From JACPTG01 sp964504135 (GTDB lineage: Archaea; Nanobdellota; Nanobdellia; Woesearchaeales; UBA10216), in the NCBI GenBank assembly GCA_964504135.1, contig CAZDCW010000044.1:1-9032 (forward strand): 9,032 nt of DNA. The letters run 5' to 3'. The notes beneath the pieces were generated by a model. It worked only from the letters and a program-made list of their open reading frames with translations. It made no database searches and was not told the origin of the DNA. The translations under genes and the position numbers were made by a program. Below, piece after piece: positions 1 through 4,994 of this stretch; positions within the stretch are counted from its first letter, which is position 1; every line of letters begins with the position of its first letter.

Positions 1-68
1 ATCCGCCATTGAAGCGAGGAGCGTAAAGCCTCGTGCCTTCAGGCCGAGGATAGCTCCGAGCGGCGGAT
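1..68 (+). other. Nested stem-loop followed by T-run; possible IS200/IS605-type right end or terminator
   Basis: Three nested stems are visible: 1-7 (ATCCGCC) with 62-68 (GGCGGAT); 18-22 (GGAGC) with 53-57 (GCTCC), extended by two outer pairs; and an inner hairpin 29-33/45-49 (CCTCG/CGAGG) plus GCC/GGC around a TTCA loop, with one bulged T. A run of T follows at 68-72. The pattern (GAAGC, then a CCTCG-GCC-TTCA-GGC-CGAGG hairpin, then AGCTC) resembles, from memory, right ends of TnpB-carrying IS200/IS605 elements. A reading frame open from the window edge to the TGA at 80-82 could be the tail of a TnpB-like protein. An intrinsic-type terminator of an upstream gene is the simpler alternative. 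The fold is seen; its identity is inferred. Confidence 0.4.
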
Positions 69-128
69 TTTTGTTACTTTGATGAATCAACTGCAGCACA
101 CATACAGTCAAAGTCCAAGCAACTGGGA

Positions 129-305
129 TTGTTCGGTCTGGCAAGAAAAGCCAAGGTGGCAGAAATCGGGAATAGTCTTGCAATAAGGATACCGAAGGAA
201 ACCGCACAATTCATGAATCTGAGGAAAGGCGGGGAAGTGATTGTGCTTCCAGAAGGGAAAAAACAAATCGAGATTGGCATCTGGAGGGGTCCGCAAAAAT
301 TTTAA
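129..305 (+). CDS. AbrB/MazE/SpoVT-like antitoxin or transcription regulator (solitary)
   Basis: A reading frame ending at TAA 303-305 encodes a short swapped-hairpin AbrB-type DNA-binding domain. The core reads KAKVAEIGNSLAIRIPKE, then a MNLRKGGEVIVLPEG segment, matching the family pattern K-x-x-x-x-GNS-L-x-I-x-IPK followed by L-x-x-G-D/E-x-V. Such proteins are usually antitoxins in VapBC/MazEF pairs or small regulators, binding operator DNA as dimers. The frame has no ATG; it is open from base 54. I chose the TTG at 129 (about 58 residues), which puts the conserved core near the N-terminus as usual; the GTG at 156 would cut into the first strand. No toxin gene follows: the next gene, 26 bases on, is a cyclophilin. 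It could be an orphan antitoxin or a decayed remnant. Confidence 0.6.
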   Translation: MFGLARKAKVAEIGNSLAIRIPKETAQFMNLRKGGEVIVLPEGKKQIEIGIWRGPQKF

Positions 306-312
306 AAAGAGG

Positions 313-330
313 GCCAATCCCTTGGTTGGC
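313..330 (+). promoter_or_regulatory. Hairpin immediately upstream of the cyclophilin start codon
   Basis: GCCAATC (313-319) pairs with GGTTGGC (324-330), seven pairs including one G-T, around a CCTT loop. It lies between the stop of the AbrB-like gene (305) and the ATG at 332, where a ribosome-binding site would be expected. It could modulate translation or be an operator; no function is shown by the sequence. Confidence 0.35.
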
Positions 331-331
331 A

Positions 332-910
332 ATGAAAATTTCATCTGCGGGTTTTCTGGCCTTGCTGCTTTTGGCCGGCTGTGCAAATCAGGCTATTCTG
401 AATGAGGGTGATTCCATGAATGAAACAGTTGTGTTTGAGACATCAGAAGGCGTTATAGAAGTTGAGCTGGACAGGCAAAAGGCTCCCACAACAGTCGAGA
501 ATTTTGTAGGCTATGTCAACAATGGCTTTTACGATGGCACAATATTCCACAGGGTCATAAAAGGCTTCATGATTCAGGGTGGCGGATTTTTAGCAGATGG
601 GAGAGAGAAGCCGACAATGCCATCTATCAGGCTTGAGTCATCCAACGGATTAAGGAACCTGATTGGCACAATCGCCATGGCAAGGACTGACGACCCTGAC
701 AGCGCGACATCACAGTTTTTCATAAACACGGCCAACAACGGCTTCCTTGACCATAACGCCAATAATGATGGCTACGCTGTCTTTGGAAAGGTCACAAAAG
801 GCCTGGATGTTGTCAAGAAAATTGAATCTGTCCAGACAGCCTCCAAAGGTTCTTATGATAATTGGCCTGTCACCACTATATCCATAAAGAAGGCGTACAT
901 GAAAAAGTGA
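332..910 (+). CDS. Peptidyl-prolyl cis-trans isomerase, cyclophilin type, lipoprotein-anchored
   Basis: The 192-residue protein catalyses cis-trans isomerisation of X-Pro bonds and should act as a folding helper. Residues 1-17 form a lipoprotein signal peptide: K2, a hydrophobic stretch, then LLAG-C17, a lipobox. The cyclophilin domain starts near residue 29. Family signatures visible are FHRVIKGFMIQGGG (Arg74 is the catalytic arginine of the FHR motif), GTIAMART (112-119), SATSQFFIN (125-133) and YAVFGKVTKGLDVV (148-161). The usual cyclophilin tryptophan region reads GFLDH, as in many prokaryotic forms. Size fits the short PpiB class plus leader. I chose ATG 332 over the in-frame TTG two codons earlier because it gives a compact leader. 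A second in-frame ATG at 416 directly precedes the domain and could yield a cytoplasmic form. Placement outside the membrane is inferred from the lipobox. Confidence 0.93.
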   Translation: MKISSAGFLALLLLAGCANQAILNEGDSMNETVVFETSEGVIEVELDRQKAPTTVENFVGYVNNGFYDGTIFHRVIKGFMIQGGGFLADGREKPTMPSIRLESSNGLRNLIGTIAMARTDDPDSATSQFFINTANNGFLDHNANNDGYAVFGKVTKGLDVVKKIESVQTASKGSYDNWPVTTISIKKAYMKK

Positions 911-962
911 GGTTTATTCACTCCCCAGAAAGCTCTTTCCCGAGTTCGATGCGAAATGCACT

Positions 963-975
963 GCCTGCTTCAGGC
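963..975. terminator. Small hairpin between convergent cyclophilin and permease genes
   Basis: GCCTG (963-967) and CAGGC (971-975) form a perfect five-pair stem with a three-base loop. It overlaps the stop codon of the minus-strand permease and lies 53 bases after the cyclophilin stop. It may help end transcription from either side, but no T-run follows, and similar CCTGCC/GGCAGG words are common in this DNA, so it may be chance. Confidence 0.25.
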
Positions 976-1890
976 AATAACCAGGCTGACTATCACTGGG
1001 ATGTAAAACAATGCAGCGATTGTGGAAAGGAACACCGCCAGGGCCGCCTTCTCAGGACGAGCGTTAAGCTCTGTGGCGAAAGCAACAGCGTTCACCGCCA
1101 TTGGCACTATTGCAAGAAGAATCATTACCTTATGTATCTGCGGGTCGAAAAGGTGAATGAATGCGACGTCAGCGGCAATAATGCCGTAAGCCGCAATTGG
1201 CCATACTGCAAATTTGCCGAGGAATGTGAAAGCCAGGAATCTTATGTCTATATTCAGTTTCGTAATCATGGCAAGGCCCATTCCAATAAGCAGCATTCCC
1301 AGGACAGAATACGCGCCTATGAACAGTGAAGCCGCCGCATCATACTCCGGACCAAATTTTAATGCAGCGACATTGAAAGCAAGACCCAACAGCAACGCAT
1401 ACACTGTAGGCAGCCTTGCAACCCTCCTCAAACTTTCTGCAACCGAATTGCGCCCCCTTGCGGTTATATAAAAGCCCACTGTGCTTTCAAACAGTATTAA
1501 TCCTATTGTGCTAACTACAGCAATTCCGGCCACGCCAGGGCCGAAAAGGGCGATGGCCACCGGCAACCCAAAATAGCCCGTATTTCCAGTGCCTGCCAGG
1601 AACGCTGCCAGGTTACTCGTTGAGTCCTTCCAAAATACCCTGGCCACCTGATATGTGACCAGGCATAACAGGCTGCCAAGAAGAAAGAATAGGACTGGAA
1701 GCGCCAAAAGGCCGGGCGACAGGTTGGCAGCTGCGATTGCATTGAATACAACTACAGGCGCCAAAATGTATATCAACAGCCTTGCCACAGCCTCCTTCTG
1801 GACATTAAGGTATTTCCCTGCCAGGTATCCTAAAGCGATAATGGCGTAAAGGGGCATAATCTTAATCAGCAAAGAGAGGAACACATCCAT
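970..1890 (-). CDS. Auxin efflux carrier (AEC) family membrane transporter
   Basis: The 306-residue protein is almost wholly hydrophobic, with about ten membrane-spanning segments in two halves joined by a more polar middle stretch near residues 145-160. This is the layout of the AEC/membrane transport protein family (PF03547). Family-like features are the N-terminal LYAIIALGYLAGK segment and the LAGTGNTGYFGLPVAIALFG stretch near residues 97-116, resembling the conserved N-T-G/N-x-G-lP motif before a helix break. Members export small organic anions or act as permeases for malate and similar compounds; the substrate here cannot be read. The ATG at 1890 lies 22-31 bases from a TATA-like element at 1912-1921, fitting a leaderless mRNA. 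It is divergent from the gene beginning near 1923 and convergent with the cyclophilin gene. Confidence 0.9.
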   Translation of the reverse strand: MDVFLSLLIKIMPLYAIIALGYLAGKYLNVQKEAVARLLIYILAPVVVFNAIAAANLSPGLLALPVLFFLLGSLLCLVTYQVARVFWKDSTSNLAAFLAGTGNTGYFGLPVAIALFGPGVAGIAVVSTIGLILFESTVGFYITARGRNSVAESLRRVARLPTVYALLLGLAFNVAALKFGPEYDAAASLFIGAYSVLGMLLIGMGLAMITKLNIDIRFLAFTFLGKFAVWPIAAYGIIAADVAFIHLFDPQIHKVMILLAIVPMAVNAVAFATELNARPEKAALAVFLSTIAALFYIPVIVSLVIA

Positions 1891-1911
1891 TTCCTAAACA
1901 GGGTTTAGAAA

Positions 1912-1921
1912 ACTATATAAA
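1912..1921. promoter_or_regulatory. TATA element shared by divergent genes
   Basis: CTATATAAAG reads as a TATA box on both strands. On the minus strand it sits about 25 bases before the permease ATG (1890), the normal archaeal TATA-to-start distance. On the plus strand it is preceded by AGAAAA, a good purine-rich BRE, and would start RNA near 1943-1947. That is downstream of the ATG at 1923, which argues that the plus-strand gene may start at a later TTG. Confidence 0.55.
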
Positions 1922-1922
1922 G

Positions 1923-3392
1923 ATGTCTCCTCAGTTTTCCAGTCTGGGTGAATTGATTTTGGGCGCTAAAAGAGGGGTTTTGCTGGCAGTCCTCCTTGCC
2001 TTTGCCTTTGCCATGGCGGTCAGGGCTGAGAAGTTCAGCGTTGCATCCTATCCAGTCCAGGACTCAATAACAGGCAATGAGCAGGCAGAGTACCAGCTTG
2101 CCATTACAAACAACCAGGCGGCCGAAGATACATTCAGGATACGGGCTCCTGAGGTTTTCTGGAGCATACAGTCAAAGCCGCTTTACCAGTACTTCAGCGG
2201 AGTTGACATACCGCCAAGAAGCTCAGAGTCTGTTGTGCTGCTGGTAAATCCCATTCAGGACCTTCCGGCAGGCCAGTACAAGGTTGAGATAGATATAGAG
2301 TCGCTTAACACAGGAGAGGTTCAGCAGGCGTTCCTTATTGTAAATGTAAGGGGCGGGAGCCTGCCTCTAAGGGAATACCTGCCGAGCGTTGCCAGAAGGG
2401 TTGAAATGCCTGGCAAGATAGACCCCAGGCAGCCGGTTCAGGTTACAATAATCCTTGAGAACAAGAATCCCAGAAAAATTGAATCCCTTTCAATTTCAGG
2501 CGTGAGCGCAATCTTCAAGGCAGAAGCTGTGACTTCACTTGAGCCTCTTGCAAAAAAAGTTGTCAGGCTGAATGTCTCCTTAAGCCCTTCAACAACGCCT
2601 CAGAAGGATACTGCTGTATGGAGCTTCCAGGCAGGGGACTATCCCCTTGAGCCTGTGAAGATTTCCTATGAAATCATAGCATATTCCGATGTAGCCTCGG
2701 CAAAGAAGCCAGCGGAGACTTCATTCCTTGCCTCGGTTGATGAAACCGTCTATGAGAACAGGGGGAACAGCGTAGCCTACCAGACAGTAAAATACCCTAC
2801 AAATTTCCTGAAGAGGATTTTTACATCAACAGAACCTCCTGCCAGCTACGTTTCAGGCCCAGAAGGCTCATTCCTGGTCTGGGAGATTGCCCTTCAGCCA
2901 GGCGAAAAAGCAACAGTGCGGGTTGTGGAGAATTACCGGATACTTGCGGTATTGATGCTCCTTGGTGCAGTAATGGCCGCGCTCTATTACTTCTTCAGGA
3001 GCCCGGTCACAATCAGGAAGGAAGCGGCCATAATAGGCTTTGAGGAAGGGGGAATATCTGACATTAAAGTAATACTTCACGCAAGAAACAGAACCAGAAG
3101 GGCTTTCGAAAGGCTAACGCTGGTTGACAGGGTTCCTGCCATAGCCACAATAGCCAAAGAAATGGAGATTGGCTCCCTGAAGCCGGTAAAGACCGTCAAT
3201 TCACGAGAAGGCATGCTGATAAGGTGGGAGCTTGAGAACCTTGAAAAATATGAGGAGCGGGTATTCTCATACACAATCAAGTCAAAGCTTTCAATCCTCG
3301 GCAGGTTTACATTGCCAAGGTGCACTGCAAGGTTCAATGAGGGCACAACCGAAAGGAAGACTTCCTCTAATACTGTTACACTCTCTATTTAG
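1923..3392 (+). CDS. Membrane-anchored extracellular beta-sandwich protein, function unknown
   Basis: Up to 489 residues. A signal peptide occupies the N-terminus (KRG, then VLLAVLLAFAFAMAVRA, cleavage expected before or near EKF at about 36). About 300 residues of alternating beta-strand sequence follow with NEW3/CARDB-like phrases: NEQAEYQLAITNNQAAEDTF, VVLLVNPIQDLPAGQYKV, VQVTIILENKNPRKIESLSI. Such Ig-like folds are typical of archaeal cell-surface proteins. One membrane span lies at residues 340-358, then a further domain of about 130 residues, beta-rich and with a DUF11-like feel (VDRVPAIATI, IRWELENLEKYEERVFSYTI). The midway span puts the two parts on opposite membrane sides, unless the leader is retained. 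The start is uncertain: ATG 1923 is two bases from the TATA element; TTG at 1953 or 1959 also gives a good signal peptide. The stop overlaps the convergent Nudix gene by four bases. No enzymatic motif is visible. Confidence 0.8.
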   Translation: MSPQFSSLGELILGAKRGVLLAVLLAFAFAMAVRAEKFSVASYPVQDSITGNEQAEYQLAITNNQAAEDTFRIRAPEVFWSIQSKPLYQYFSGVDIPPRSSESVVLLVNPIQDLPAGQYKVEIDIESLNTGEVQQAFLIVNVRGGSLPLREYLPSVARRVEMPGKIDPRQPVQVTIILENKNPRKIESLSISGVSAIFKAEAVTSLEPLAKKVVRLNVSLSPSTTPQKDTAVWSFQAGDYPLEPVKISYEIIAYSDVASAKKPAETSFLASVDETVYENRGNSVAYQTVKYPTNFLKRIFTSTEPPASYVSGPEGSFLVWEIALQPGEKATVRVVENYRILAVLMLLGAVMAALYYFFRSPVTIRKEAAIIGFEEGGISDIKVILHARNRTRRAFERLTLVDRVPAIATIAKEMEIGSLKPVKTVNSREGMLIRWELENLEKYEERVFSYTIKSKLSILGRFTLPRCTARFNEGTTERKTSSNTVTLSI

Positions 3393-3955
3393 GCCCTTGA
3401 TTCCTGCTGCGCATTGGTTAGCGACAGTCTTATTGCCTCAGCCACCATCTGCATTTCACCATCCTTAAGATGATGAAGCAGATGCTGATAGGCAACCCAC
3501 TTAACAGCCCTCACTTCAAGCAGGGGTGACAAGGGATTTGGCATGGAGGCTATTGCCCTGGCAGCCACGCGCATGTACAGCGGGTTCTGCTCCGGCCCAG
3601 TATATTCTGCCAGGAAGTAATTCACTATTTTGCCCTGATACTCCGGATATACCAAAAGCGCCCCTCTGGAGTTGTATTGGCTTCTTACGGTCAGGCCTGT
3701 GTCCTTCAGGCCTCTAAAGGCGCCCTGCACCGGGAGATGCGCGGCGAGTTCCTGCCTTATGCCTCTGACCACTGTACGTTCAAGCGAGTTCTGGTCCTCT
3801 GGCTCGTAGCCTTCCTGCGGTATTTTCCACCTGAACGGCGGGAATGACTGCTGTGCCAGAAGGTACCTGATGCCCACCTCAGGGTCCTGCCTATATATAA
3901 CAATGCCGGCTGTCAGCCGATACGGCCTTTCATCTGCTGTCTGCTCAAGCGTCAA
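3389..3955 (-). CDS. Nudix-fold protein with degenerate Nudix box
   Basis: The 188-residue product has the Nudix-fold layout: strand LTAGIVIYRQD (14-24), then IRYLLAQQSFPPFRWKIPQEGYEPED (29-54), like the R/W-x-(F/L)P-K/G-G-x-x-E-x-G-E entry to the Nudix helix, then the helix NSLERTVVRGIRQELAAHL (56-74). Nudix enzymes hydrolyse nucleoside diphosphates linked to another moiety, using metal bound by REUxEE. Here the box reads R64-G-I-R-Q-E69: the glutamate of RE is glycine and the first E of EE is glutamine, so catalysis may be weak, altered or lost. Later parts (VKWVAYQHLLHHL) match Nudix C-termini. The only suitable start is TTG at 3955; a TATA-like ATTAAAA lies about 27 bases upstream. It converges on the surface-protein gene with overlapping stops. 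Confidence 0.78.
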   Translation of the reverse strand: MTLEQTADERPYRLTAGIVIYRQDPEVGIRYLLAQQSFPPFRWKIPQEGYEPEDQNSLERTVVRGIRQELAAHLPVQGAFRGLKDTGLTVRSQYNSRGALLVYPEYQGKIVNYFLAEYTGPEQNPLYMRVAARAIASMPNPLSPLLEVRAVKWVAYQHLLHHLKDGEMQMVAEAIRLSLTNAQQESRA

Positions 3956-4009
3956 TTTTAAGGGCAGGACTTTGGCCTTGGTTTTAATGCTTGTTTTTTT
4001 GCAGCAATA

Positions 4010-4017
4010 TTTAAATA
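4010..4017 (+). promoter_or_regulatory. TATA box of tRNA-Tyr
   Basis: TTTAAATA is centred about 28 bases before the first base of the tRNA at 4042, the normal archaeal distance. Because the box is palindromic, weak activity toward the minus-strand Nudix gene (about 55 bases away) is possible, but that gene has a closer candidate. Confidence 0.6.
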
Positions 4018-4041
4018 GCAGCCGCCTGTCTCTTTTAGTGA

Positions 4042-4166
4042 CCCCGCGTAGCTCAACGGCAGAGCGATCGGCTGTAGAATTGCCCAGCTGAATATGCCTT
4101 TTGGCTTTGTATGATGCTGTGCCAGCCGTTCCCGATAGGCTGCCGGTTCAAATCCGGCCGCGGGGA
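4042..4166 (+). tRNA. tRNA-Tyr (GTA) with intron
   Basis: The cloverleaf is complete once an intron is removed. Acceptor CCCCGCG (4042-4048) pairs with CGCGGGG (4159-4165), with discriminator A at 4166. The D stem is GCTC/GAGC (4051-4054/4062-4065) with a short loop containing GG. The anticodon stem is ATCGG/CCGAT (4067-4071/4132-4136). The T arm is GCCGG-TTCAAAT-CCGGC (4142-4158). The anticodon GTA is at 4074-4076. C1-G72 is the archaeal/eukaryal tyrosine identity pair, agreeing with the anticodon. CCA is not encoded. The intron is about 53 bases, either 4078-4130 (after position 37, leaving C38) or 4079-4131 (after position 38, leaving the usual A38). The last 28 bases are repeated at 4661-4688, so this gene looks like an integration target. 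Confidence 0.93.
4078..4130 (+). other. tRNA-Tyr intron
   Basis: The intron interrupts the anticodon loop after position 37, the commonest archaeal site. Its 3' part holds CAGCCG (4123-4128), complementary to CGGCTG (4069-4074) in the 5' exon, and CAGC (4085-4088) can pair with GCTG (4116-4119), giving the helices needed for a relaxed bulge-helix-bulge cut by the splicing endonuclease. A textbook 3-4-3 motif at exactly 37/38 contains a T-C mismatch, so a one-base shift (4079-4131) is possible. Confidence 0.7.
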
Positions 4167-4169
4167 CTT
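4139..4169 (+). repeat. Direct repeat, copy 1 (3' end of tRNA-Tyr; attachment-site-like)
   Basis: Thirty-one bases covering the end of the variable loop, the T arm, the 3' acceptor strand, the discriminator and three more bases are identical to 4661-4691. Beyond the exact match both copies continue with TTTATTC after a small length difference. Repeats that restore the 3' end of a tRNA are the usual product of tyrosine-integrase insertion. The hicA stop codon begins at the next base. Confidence 0.88.
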
Positions 4170-4394
4170 TTATTCCAGCATCCTCAGGAACTCTTCCCTG
4201 TCAATTTCGGTTTCTGAAATAATCTTCCGCAGCAGGCCCTTTCCGATATCGCGGCCAGGATGAACAGGGACGACAGTTGCCCTTCCATCGGCATGCCTGA
4301 AATATTTGTGGCTGCCTCTCTGCCTTACCTCTTCAAATCCCAGCCTTTTCAGAACCCGAATTATTTCTGAAGCAGAAACCGGACTTAGTTTCAT
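4170..4394 (-). CDS. hicA: HicA-type mRNA interferase toxin
   Basis: The 74-residue protein has the small double-stranded-RNA-binding-like HicA fold. The N-terminal helix SASEIIRVLKRLGFEEVRQR leads to G27-S-H29-K-Y-F, carrying the conserved catalytic histidine, and then to TVVPVHPGRDIGKGLLRKII, the hallmark HicA C-terminal strand and helix. HicA cleaves mRNA and is held inactive by HicB. Its ATG overlaps the stop of hicB as ATGA (4391-4394), indicating translational coupling in a hicB-hicA operon. Length is normal for the family and all landmarks are intact. The TAA stop (4170-4172 on the plus strand) abuts the tRNA-derived repeat, so the gene fills the cassette right to its edge. Confidence 0.93.
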   Translation of the reverse strand: MKLSPVSASEIIRVLKRLGFEEVRQRGSHKYFRHADGRATVVPVHPGRDIGKGLLRKIISETEIDREEFLRMLE

Positions 4395-4612
4395 ACTTCT
4401 ACCTGAACTTGCTGAATTCCAACAAAGCGCTCATCAGGAGCCTCTCCTTCTGCCTCAAGGCACAGCTCAATCGCCTCCCTGATGTTATCCAGAAGCTCAT
4501 CCATTGTCTTGCCCTGGGTATGGCACCCCTTAAGGGAAGGCACGCTTCCTACATAGTAGCCATCCTCATCCTTTTCAATGATTACAGTGAAATTATACGA
4601 TTTTTTTGCCAT
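4391..4612 (-). CDS. hicB: HicB-type antitoxin (short form)
   Basis: The 73-residue protein shows the HicB/UPF0150 partial RNase-H fold: YNFTVIIEKDEDGYYVGSVPSLKGCHTQGKTMDELLDNIREAIELCLEAEGE is essentially the family consensus (E-x-D-x-x-G-Y/W, a-x-x-P-x-L-x-G-c-x-t-x-G-x-T-x-x-E-A-x-x-N-i-x-E-A-i). It neutralises HicA by binding it. No C-terminal ribbon-helix-helix or helix-turn-helix segment is present, so autoregulation by this protein alone is doubtful. It comes first in the operon and overlaps hicA by four bases. A TATA box 26 bases upstream suggests a leaderless mRNA. Confidence 0.93.
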   Translation of the reverse strand: MAKKSYNFTVIIEKDEDGYYVGSVPSLKGCHTQGKTMDELLDNIREAIELCLEAEGEAPDERFVGIQQVQVEV

Positions 4613-4625
4613 GGAGCAAAGCTCC
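4613..4625 (-). promoter_or_regulatory. Hairpin/palindrome abutting the hicB start codon
   Basis: GGAGC and GCTCC flank a three-base spacer directly before the hicB ATG. It lies between the TATA box and the coding start, where an operator would repress transcription. The GGAG could also act as a ribosome site sequestered in a stem. Function is inferred from position only. Confidence 0.35.
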
Positions 4626-4634
4626 CTTCACCAA

Positions 4635-4642
4635 TTTATATA
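4635..4642 (-). promoter_or_regulatory. TATA box of hicBA
   Basis: On the minus strand TATATAAA is centred about 26 bases before the hicB ATG at 4612, the distance expected for an archaeal leaderless transcript. It lies inside the repeat-bounded unit, so the cassette carries its own promoter. Confidence 0.6.
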
Positions 4643-4660
4643 CTTATTGGTGACTGATCT

Positions 4661-4691
4661 GCTGCCGGTTCAAATCCGGCCGCGGGGACTT
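4661..4691 (+). repeat. Direct repeat, copy 2 (displaced tRNA-Tyr 3' end; attachment-site-like)
   Basis: Identical over 31 bases to 4139-4169, with a start-to-start distance of 522 bases. It holds only the T arm and 3' acceptor strand; no D arm or anticodon arm precedes it, so it is not a tRNA gene. The seven bases before it match copy 1 at four positions. Together the repeats bracket hicBA and its promoter exactly. Confidence 0.88.
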
Positions 4692-4725
4692 CTTTTTATT
4701 CTGGAGGGAAGAAAAATAGTAATTC

Positions 4726-4752
4726 TTAAATACAAGTATTACTTTATTACTT
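4726..4752 (+). promoter_or_regulatory. Promoter and possible operator of vapBC-1
   Basis: TTAAATAC (4726-4733) is a TATA box about 26 bases before the ATG at 4755, so the mRNA should be leaderless. Overlapping it is the inverted repeat AATAC-AA-GTATT (4729-4740), followed by a tandem repeat of TATTACTT (4737-4744, 4745-4752). These are plausible half-sites for the ribbon-helix-helix antitoxin encoded next. Confidence 0.5.
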
Positions 4753-4754
4753 AT

Positions 4755-4994
4755 ATGGCAGTGAAAACCATAAAGGGAGTTGAAGAGCCTGCCTGGCAGG
4801 AGTTCAAGGGCATTGCAGCCAGGAGCAAGCTCAAGATGGGCGAGCTATTTGGAAAAATGGTTGTAGATTACAAGGAAGAAAACGCAGCTGTATGGAATAA
4901 GATTCTGAATCCTGGCAGGATACTCAGCGATGAAGAGGCGGGCGATATGGAAAAATTCGTTGCCAAGCTGAGGAAAGAGAGAGGGTTTAGGTAA
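4755..4994 (+). CDS. VapB-type antitoxin, ribbon-helix-helix (system 1)
   Basis: The 79-residue protein begins with a ribbon-helix-helix pattern: strand VKTIKGVEEPAWQEFKGIAA, then SKLKMGELFGKMVVDYKEE, close to archaeal VapB/CopG-like antitoxins in which the strand pair reads DNA. The C-terminal half (ILNPGRILSDEEAGDMEKFVAKLRKERGFR) is charged and likely wraps the toxin. The ATG at 4755 was chosen over a longer in-frame opening at 4578 because the extension would run through hicB on the other strand and the tRNA-derived repeat, and because the TATA box fits 4755. The stop codon touches the start of the toxin gene (TAAATG), indicating one operon. It lies 63 bases outside the hicBA cassette. Confidence 0.82.
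   Translation: MAVKTIKGVEEPAWQEFKGIAARSKLKMGELFGKMVVDYKEENAAVWNKILNPGRILSDEEAGDMEKFVAKLRKERGFR

Noticed and set aside
862..1329. Plus-strand reading frame of 155 residues
   Set aside because: It is antisense to the permease, has no domain resemblance and has shadow-like composition.
4661..4691. Second tRNA gene
   Set aside because: Only the T arm and 3' acceptor strand are present; no D arm, anticodon arm or 5' acceptor strand precedes it.
4578..4754. N-terminal extension of the vapB-1 reading frame
   Set aside because: It runs through the hicB 5' region on the opposite strand and the tRNA-derived repeat; TATA placement and family length both favour ATG 4755.
4790..4803. CCTGCC-TGGCAGG palindrome and other CCTGCC/GGCAGG words through the window
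   Set aside because: They lie mostly inside genes and reflect favoured codons such as CTG, GCC, GCA and AGG; no regular spacing or placement.
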